Assembly (NCBI GenBank): GCA_022559845.1
Contig: CM040125.1
Span: forward strand, 290,146,200-290,210,199
From: Amorphophallus konjac
Taxonomy: Eukaryota > Streptophyta > Magnoliopsida > Alismatales > Araceae
Direction of reading: 5' to 3'
DNA: 64,000 bases
The notes under the pieces were generated by a model that worked only from the letters and a program-made list of their open reading frames with translations, did no database searches and was not told where the DNA came from. Below, piece after piece: positions 57,884 through 64,000 of this stretch. The position numbers and the translations under genes were made by a program. How positions within the stretch are numbered: position 1 is the first letter of the stretch; the number at the start of each line of letters is the position of its first letter.

Positions 57884-59726
57884 ACTCAGGTCTAACCTTT
57901 TTATCTCTGCCACCATATCTCATCAAATATACTGTTTAGAGATGGATAAGTCAGAAGTTAAAGCTGGGAAAGGACACCGCAGTCTGCCACCTTAAATATT
58001 GTCACCACATGTGACTTCTGTCCCAACAGTCTTCAACTAGATAGAACGCAAGCTTTAGCCCATGAGAACTCAACACCTCAAGAGGGCACTTAATATGAAG
58101 ATATGAAAAGTAACAAAAGAAAAGATTTGGTTTGCTGACAGTCTGCCACCGTCCTATCCTTGGACTAGAACCCATGCCAGCTCAAGCCAAATCCTGTAGA
58201 GTATCTTCCTCAAAGACAAAAGCTTTTGGATGGAAAATCTGGCGGGAAAAATTTCCCTGTCTCTTCTATTTATATGAAGCTTCCTCAAGAGAAGAAGCGA
58301 GCTGCGACCCAGAGAGAGAGAGTCACGCCCTTGAGCTTCTACAAAGAACATTTTAGTAAATAGCGTGAGAGCAGCCCAACACCCGTTGACTTCAGTCTAG
58401 TGCTGTAAGAGAAAGAAGAAGAGAAGACAAGCCCTGAGAGAGAGAGAGCTGCCCTATAGACTATCTGAGCTCGTTGAAATAGATCTTCGGAACTGAAGCT
58501 TATAGCTGCAGTCACCTGCTTCCAGATCTTGATCCATTGATATCAGCCGGTGTTCACATTGTCACTCTTGTTTCTTCACTACATTAGCAGTATTTTCATT
58601 TGTGTTTTTGGTACAATCCTTTTGCTCTTCTGATCCCCTATTTTGGGGACCGGGTTCCTTCTGAGCAATCAGAAGAAGGGAGGGTGGTCCCTCCGGTATC
58701 CCTCTGGGTTCTCAGAGGAAGAGAGGATCTAATCCTCTGGTGGATAGCAAGCTGTTAGTCAGCGGTTCAGACTGTTAGTCAGTGGTTCAAGCTGTTAGTC
58801 AGCGGATATTGTGGAGGTTCTCCGTGATCTTTCTTCTGCAAGGGTAAGCCTCACCGGGTTTGGTAAGGGGTGGACGTATGCTGTGGGCTTACAACCGAAC
58901 CACCTTAAAATACTTGTGTTGTGGGTTGAACTTCTTGTTGTCTTGCTCCATATCTTCTATCCCCATTCACAGGTTAGTGTGCCGATTTGAGCAAATGCAC
59001 TCCTGATCATTTGTGTTATATACGTTTCTGATATGCACTATTTGTTTATCTGGACACCCTTAGTTATCATATCATAGCTACACCTGCATCTCCTCAGTTG
59101 TCTGCTGCACTCTTGCATACAGGCACCGGGGAATACACTCCAAGGAAAAGGGAGTTGTATAACTCATGCATGCAGCTTTCTCCGTTGTTTCTTCATCTGT
59201 ATTAGCCTAGCTTCTTAGTTGTCTGATGCACTCTTGCACACAGGCACTAAGGGGTTTTCCTAAACAATGAAAATCACCATACACACACATACACACTGCA
59301 TGCCATCTCATGTCTAAGTGTTTTTTACCTTATGATCTCTCCATTACATGGTTTAATTCTCATATTAGATCACATCAGCATCTGAAGGAGTGCTGACGTC
59401 ATTGCATAAGAGTGTCGACCTGTTCAGTGATTCATAGAAGGAGTGTTGACTTCGTGGCAATGCAGTGTCAACCTCAGCCTTCCTTATTGATAGGATTGGT
59501 TGAAGAAGTGTCGACCTACCCATCTAAGTGTGTCAACCTGTGCCATCTGGGCATTGTGCTTTGCCATCATCATTTCAACCATTCCAATTCTATTCCACTG
59601 TGCATTAAGTGCTTTATAAGAATGGTTCATGTGTTTTATCCTTAAGAACTTCAATTGGGTGAAGTTCATGAGAGGATCTATTCAACCCCCCCTTCTAGAT
59701 CCTACTGCACCTCGCGGGACCTAACA
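57884..59726 (+). repeat. 5' LTR of copia element F (left end missing)
   Basis: Ends GGGACCTAACA two bases before a primer-binding site. No TGTTAGG start is visible before the edge of D at 57883, so the left part was lost or displaced. It contains GCCTCACCGGGTTTGGTAAG and CCGAACCACCTTAAAAT (58849-58910), shared with LTR A, and three near copies of CTGTTAGTCAGCGGTTCA at 58752-58805. Short open frames are not genes. Confidence 0.75.
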
Positions 59727-59728
59727 AG

Positions 59729-59740
59729 TGCTATCAAAGC
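59729..59740 (+). other. Primer-binding site of copia F (one or two changes)
   Basis: TGCTATCAAAGC, a variant of the initiator-Met form TGGTATCARAGC, two bases after the LTR end. Confidence 0.75.
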
Positions 59741-60857
59741 CGAGCTCTGCCATTCCTAGATCCTACGATCTGCAGGGAAAGATCCCAGTGCACCTTGAGA
59801 AAATGACTTCTTTTGCTACACATGCTTCGATGGCTTCCTCGCCTACTTATGATGGTTCGGATTTTTCTATATGGCTAGGGAGAATGTTTGTCTATGTCAA
59901 ATCCATAAATTCACAATTGTGGAACCTCATATACATTGGTCCTCATGAGCTGCCATTAAACCTAGATGAATGGTCTACTGAACAAGAGACCAAACATATT
60001 GATAACCTTGATGCATTTAACTTGATAAAAGCAGCAGTTGATTTCATGTTATCTCATATTGTGTCCACTTGCAGCACAGCCAAGCAAATCTTGAACAGAT
60101 TGATGAACAGCCATGAAAAAGGAGAACAAAGGAATATATGCCTCATGGCCGACCAACCAGAAAAGTCAAGCAATTCGTCCTCAACTCAGGTAAGCTCTGA
60201 ATCTGAGGACTTTACTTTTGAAGAACTTATAGAAGCCTATGATGATTTAACCAAGCACTTCAAAAAGCTAAAATCAGAAAACAGAAAATTGAAAAAGGAT
60301 TTGAAGAAAAACAATCAAGGTGAGAGTTCCTTCTGTAAAAATTGTTCAACTTTTGAAGAGCTCAATGATACTATTATGGTTGATATGAATGTACATAAAG
60401 AAACCATTGCTTGCCTAAAAGATGAAAATAGAATCCTTCAAGCTGAGATCAGTAGATTAGAAGAAATAATACGAAGACCTAAAGATAAGTCTAAATCTAC
60501 ATCAAATGATCAAAGCTGGACTGAAAACAAAGCTCTCACTGAAGTAAATCAAAATCTTAAGAATGAGAATGAAAATCTAAAAAATGAAAACATTGAGTTG
60601 CTTGAAATACTGTCTATCTGTGAAAAAGGCTAGGGCATTGTTAATGATAGCCCTGAGAAAATGAATGAACTTCAATTGGAAATTGAAAATTACAAGGGCG
60701 TGAATGCCATGCTCAATGAGCAATTGGCTTAGTGCGAAGAGGACCTTGCTAAGTCTGAACTACATGTCTCCTCATTAGAGAGTGAAAACAAATACTTAAA
60801 GAATTCTCTGCCAAAGTTTGATCAGAGCAAAGATAATGTAGACATAATTCTAGGAAC

Positions 60858-60862
60858 TAGGG
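60858..60862. other. Target-site duplication of LTR G, left copy (TAGGG)
   Basis: TAGGG directly before the LTR start, repeated at 63926-63930. Confidence 0.92.
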
Positions 60863-63800
60863 TGTAACACCCCGATTAATATTTTAAAATATGTATTGGA
60901 AGTAAAGTTATTAACTTGCTATTTAATGACTTCAATGATTTTCTTAATTAAAGAATATTATTTATTTTGAAAGCGACCAAATTATATCAGTAAAAAGAAA
61001 TAATTATTTTTTTACAATCACCATAAAAAGACTTTCATATTCCAAGATGCAATCAAATTTTTCTACGATAATTTGAATTTAATAACTATAAATTAAATTA
61101 ATTGAATTCCACCCGTAGGTCAAAGTTTTGACTAATTTTTAAAAATATGAAAAAATTATATTCTTGTAGAGAACTTAGTGTTTAGCAATAATGTCAACTG
61201 GGACGACCCCTAATAAAACTTTAATTAGGCTGAATTAAAGAAATTAATGACCAAATTCGTTATTTTAATAGGTCAATCTTAAACGACCAAATTGGAGCCC
61301 AATTCTTAATCAATCGAGCCCAAACCAGGCCCAATGGTTATATCTACCCTAGAGGCCCATTTTCCCTTCGAAACCCTAGACTCTAGATGCTTCTCTCGAT
61401 GGCGGCGACGTGGATTTGGTCAAGTGCATGTTTTTCGCCGATTTTTCTTCCTTGGACTCTCGAGTCCAATTCGATCTCTAGAACGACCTATAGGCTCAAT
61501 AAATATAGAGCTTTAGCAACCCTAGGCCTCCTTTTGCTTTTCCATAGGTGGCGTGAGTTTTCGTGGCCGGAGTCAAGCGAATTTCGGTGTTTCGCAGCAG
61601 CGTGTTTTAGGGTTCCGACGAGCGCGTCTCCTCTTTTCTCTTCGATTATGGTAGGTTTCTCTTAGGCCCAACCAAGTTAATTAACATGATCATATAGAGA
61701 TCAATCTTAGCTTTAATTTGAATCGATTTTGCCTAATTTTTATCAACCATATCTTTCGTATTCCTTGTTTCATTGTGAACATGCGATTAGGGTTTTTACC
61801 ATTCATTCTAGCTTGATTTAGGGAGGATAATCGTGGTCAAATCCCTAAATTGATCATGCTATAGTGTGTATTTCCAAGTCCTTTTTCGATTGATAATAAT
61901 TTGCCCATTTTTGGTTCACTATACTGCATGAATTTGGTGATGCAAGTGAGGTGGGTCGGGACTCGTCGAAGGCCGGGGCGGGGACTGGCTAGCGGCCTTT
62001 CCAGTGACCGCCACGGGGCTTAGCGGTCGCCCGACAGACCGTTTTCTTCCAATTTAGGGCTACGCTGGGCTTAGCGGTCTCCCAATAGACAGCTTATGTG
62101 TCTAGCGGTCGCCCGATAGACCGCTTATGTGTCTAGCGGTCGCCCGATAGACTGCTTGCTGGCAATGGGTTTTCAAAAAAATGAATCGGGCTAGTCAGGA
62201 GCGTAGCGATCATATCCATGACCATCTACCGTTCTTGGCGGTCCATTTATAAACCATTTTTGAACCTGTTACAGTAAAATGTTACATTTTCCAACATAAT
62301 ATGTTATGATTCCTCTGTTTAGACAGCATGATATTAGGGCTAATTTCGTGGTGGAAACACACTAAGGATTAGGTCTCATGAGATACATGATTAAAGTCTA
62401 ATTCTCTTCCAGTATCTTACCCTTTCATGTTCACCATCATGTATCTTAGTTTGAATGAAAAGAGGATAGAATAACGTGTTTAAATGTTTCATTAGTTCTA
62501 AACTTCATCTCTATTGTATAGCTTAGAATTTTTTTTAAGGTCATACCACTCCGGTGGAGGTGACTGGACCGATTACGTTCGTTTTCCGCTTGATTTGTTA
62601 GCCTAAATCTTGAGCAATGAATACCTCTACGTCGGATACTCCTTCCCCTGGACTAGGTATTCCTGTGTCAAGGCCTCCGTAAGCCCCCGCGAGCCTGGGA
62701 TTCCCACTAGGATGCCGGGCAGGTTATACCTTAAGTCTTGAACACTCCTAATTGACTCAAATTGTGATTTTGGATCAACCCCCGCTCTGTAAGGGTTGCG
62801 GCCATGTTTAGACCATTTTCTGATCTTAGCGGTCCTTTGCTGACCGTTTCACAATCTAGTTTTTCAGAAATTGATATTTTCATGGTTTTGATATGTGTAA
62901 GCTATTCTAGCCTAACTAGGCTATTGTATCTCGAATTTTGACCTATTGTTAGGTCTATTGTCAACATTTATCTATTCAAGAGTCATTTCTTTAATGACTA
63001 TTCCTCTCGATTAATGAGCTTATTATTGGAATCTCAAAAAAATCAATGTTCTTACACATTTTACCTTGATTACATGAGCTTGATCTTGGAACTCTTGGCT
63101 ATTGCTATTCGTGGATGTCTAGATTTCATGGGATCTATTATTCAAACAAATCAATGCCAAGGCAATTATATTTAAGGGCCCAGTCTGGTCCTGGGAGGAG
63201 CACCCGAAGTGTACTTGTGCCCCGGGGAGGTGAATGACTAGGTGTGGCATTGTCACCTAGTACTATCTAGCATGTTGAGTCTACGACATTCCACACTCTC
63301 GTGATAGTTGCTATACTCGCTTGAATGAGCGACGTACTTGCTTGCGTGACATGACGTGACTTGACTTGACTTGAAATGGCCATTCATGGAAAAGTTCTTG
63401 ATATCTCGACTTGTAATATTCCTTTCCATTTATCTATCGATTATCTTCTGATCTTGCTGGTTACTTAGTTGCTTTAATTGAGTTTCTCACATTATTTATA
63501 CATTCCTGAAAATGACTAATTACTTAAATTTTTGCCTGATGATAGAGTGTAATTCCTACTGAGCTTTTCGCTCACCCCCCCTTGTTTCCATCCTTTTCAG
63601 GTAACGCGGTAGATGGAACGCTTGCAATTGGGACTAGGTCAGCGTAATCGAGTGAACCTAGAGCCTTGAGGCTGAGTCTTTTGATTTTCTTGAGTCTAGA
63701 TAGTATAGTGGGTCTTGGTATTTTCTCATCTTTATTTCTTTTATTGAGTCAAATTGTATTTAAAATTTCAAATATCAATAAAACTATATTTTTCTCAAAT

Positions 63801-63925
63801 TAATGGCCTCCATGTGTTTGAATATTACTTATTGTGTTTAATTATTTTCTGTTCTAATTATCATGACTGGTTCACTGCCACGTTCCGAGCATCGCTTCCC
63901 GCTTCTATCGGTTTGGGGCGTGACA
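60863..63925 (+). repeat. Solo LTR G of a Ty3/gypsy element (3063 bp)
   Basis: Starts TGTAACACCCC and ends GGGGCGTGACA, a terminal pair common in plant chromovirus-type gypsy LTRs. It is flanked by TAGGG on both sides. No internal region is present, so it is a solo LTR left by recombination. Removing the LTR and one TAGGG restores the copia F reading frame, which confirms both ends. The + orientation is inferred from the usual 5' TGTAACACCC form and is less certain. It carries eight quasi-palindromes at 61990-62849. The short + strand frames near 61334-61665 are not supported as genes. Confidence 0.9.
61990..62849. promoter_or_regulatory. Eight quasi-palindromes of the 24-bp type in LTR G
   Basis: Units at 61990, 62021, 62072, 62103, 62133, 62204 and 62236 (all 24 bp) and 62827 (23 bp). 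Left arm mostly TAGCGG, right arm CCGCTT, CCGTTT or CCGCCA. The units at 62103 and 62133 differ by one base. They have the same length and arm layout as the units of element B, although the two LTRs show no other similarity that I could see. Confidence 0.78.
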
Positions 63926-63930
63926 TAGGG
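63926..63930. other. Target-site duplication of LTR G, right copy (TAGGG)
   Basis: Identical to 60858-60862. Confidence 0.92.
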
Positions 63931-64000
63931 TCAACCTTCAAATTGAAGGTCTGGGGCACAAACCTGTGAACAAAAAGTCCCTTGGAAGCAAGGTGTATAC

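Larger units (their letters stand above)
59803..64000 (+). pseudogene. gag: Copia F gag, internally deleted and split by LTR G
   Basis: ATG at 59803, 62 bases after the primer-binding site. It is open to 60632, then has stops near 60631 and 60730. The N-terminal block (WNLIYIGPHELP, STEQETKH) resembles copia A Gag (WRVISKGPYELP). The reading then jumps from the Gag core (ILNRLMNSHE) to sequence downstream of the zinc knuckle (NICLMADQ), so roughly 200-250 codons with the CCHC motif are gone in frame. A long coiled coil follows to 60862. After solo LTR G the same frame resumes at 63931 (IEGLGHKPVNKKSLG), related to the copia A text GLDFEPTNKRPIGLK. It runs off the window. Confidence 0.82.

Noticed and set aside
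61334..61665. Possible start of a host gene (two overlapping + strand frames after an AAACCCTAGA context)
   Set aside because: It is well inside solo LTR G, whose ends and target duplications are exact; the frames are short and lack domains.
1..64000. tRNA genes, rRNA genes or an endogenous pararetrovirus
   Set aside because: The only tRNA-like matches are short primer-binding sites, and all reverse transcriptases seen are of copia or gypsy type with integrase.

Overview
This 64 kb window is transposon-filled heterochromatin from a flowering plant. The evidence is plant-type LTR retrotransposons throughout: Sirevirus-like Ty1/copia, Tat-like Ty3/gypsy with a second RNase H, and chromovirus-like gypsy. 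It also holds plant mobile domain (PMD)-type genes with short GT-AG introns, plant TATA boxes, and many nonsense codons of the kind expected from cytosine deamination. I could not place the plant to order. I see no free-standing host gene, no tRNA or rRNA gene and no CRISPR array.

Layout, from the outermost element inwards. (1) Right end: copia element F (partial LTR 57884-59726, gag from 59803 to the window end). Its gag is split by a 3.06 kb solo LTR, G (60863-63925), with 5-bp target duplications TAGGG. (2) 50539-57883: remains of two related chromovirus-like elements in opposite orientation. E is the end of a + strand element (LTR 50558-52502). D is a - strand element with LTRs at 55734-57883 and 52503-53207, a decayed gag, and almost all of pol deleted. 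(3) Sirevirus-like copia A (+ strand) runs from before base 1 to its 3' LTR end at 50538; its coding region is broken apart. (4) Inside A lies Tat-like gypsy B on the - strand (6122-45079). (5) Inside B lies Tat-like gypsy C on the + strand (20338-38218), with perfect 5-bp target duplications GGGCG. A 100-N assembly gap hides the start of the 3' LTR of C.

The most unusual part is element B. Between its integrase end and its 3' LTR it has a roughly 9 kb region carrying two spliced genes on the opposite (+) strand, both PMD-like. The first (8295-11353) is broken by stops. The second (13343-14772, one intron, 450 residues) is intact. Around these genes, and in the LTR and 5' leader of B, lie 37 copies of a quasi-palindrome of almost fixed 24-bp length (TAACGG-N12-CCGTTA and variants). 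An independent array of about 39 TGTAYAGACTT motifs fills the space between the two genes. The same 24-bp motif recurs eight times inside unrelated LTR G. I propose, as inference only, that these arrays are cis elements of a self-regulatory or anti-silencing system of the element, perhaps read by the antisense-gene products or by host MYB proteins.

The junctions record a complicated history. The B LTR plus 694 bp of downstream copia A sequence occurs twice (2207-4644 and 43335-45773) with shared stop codons. The two separated halves of copia A pol together cover almost the whole polyprotein. The left edge of B carries a scrambled filler built from both flanks.
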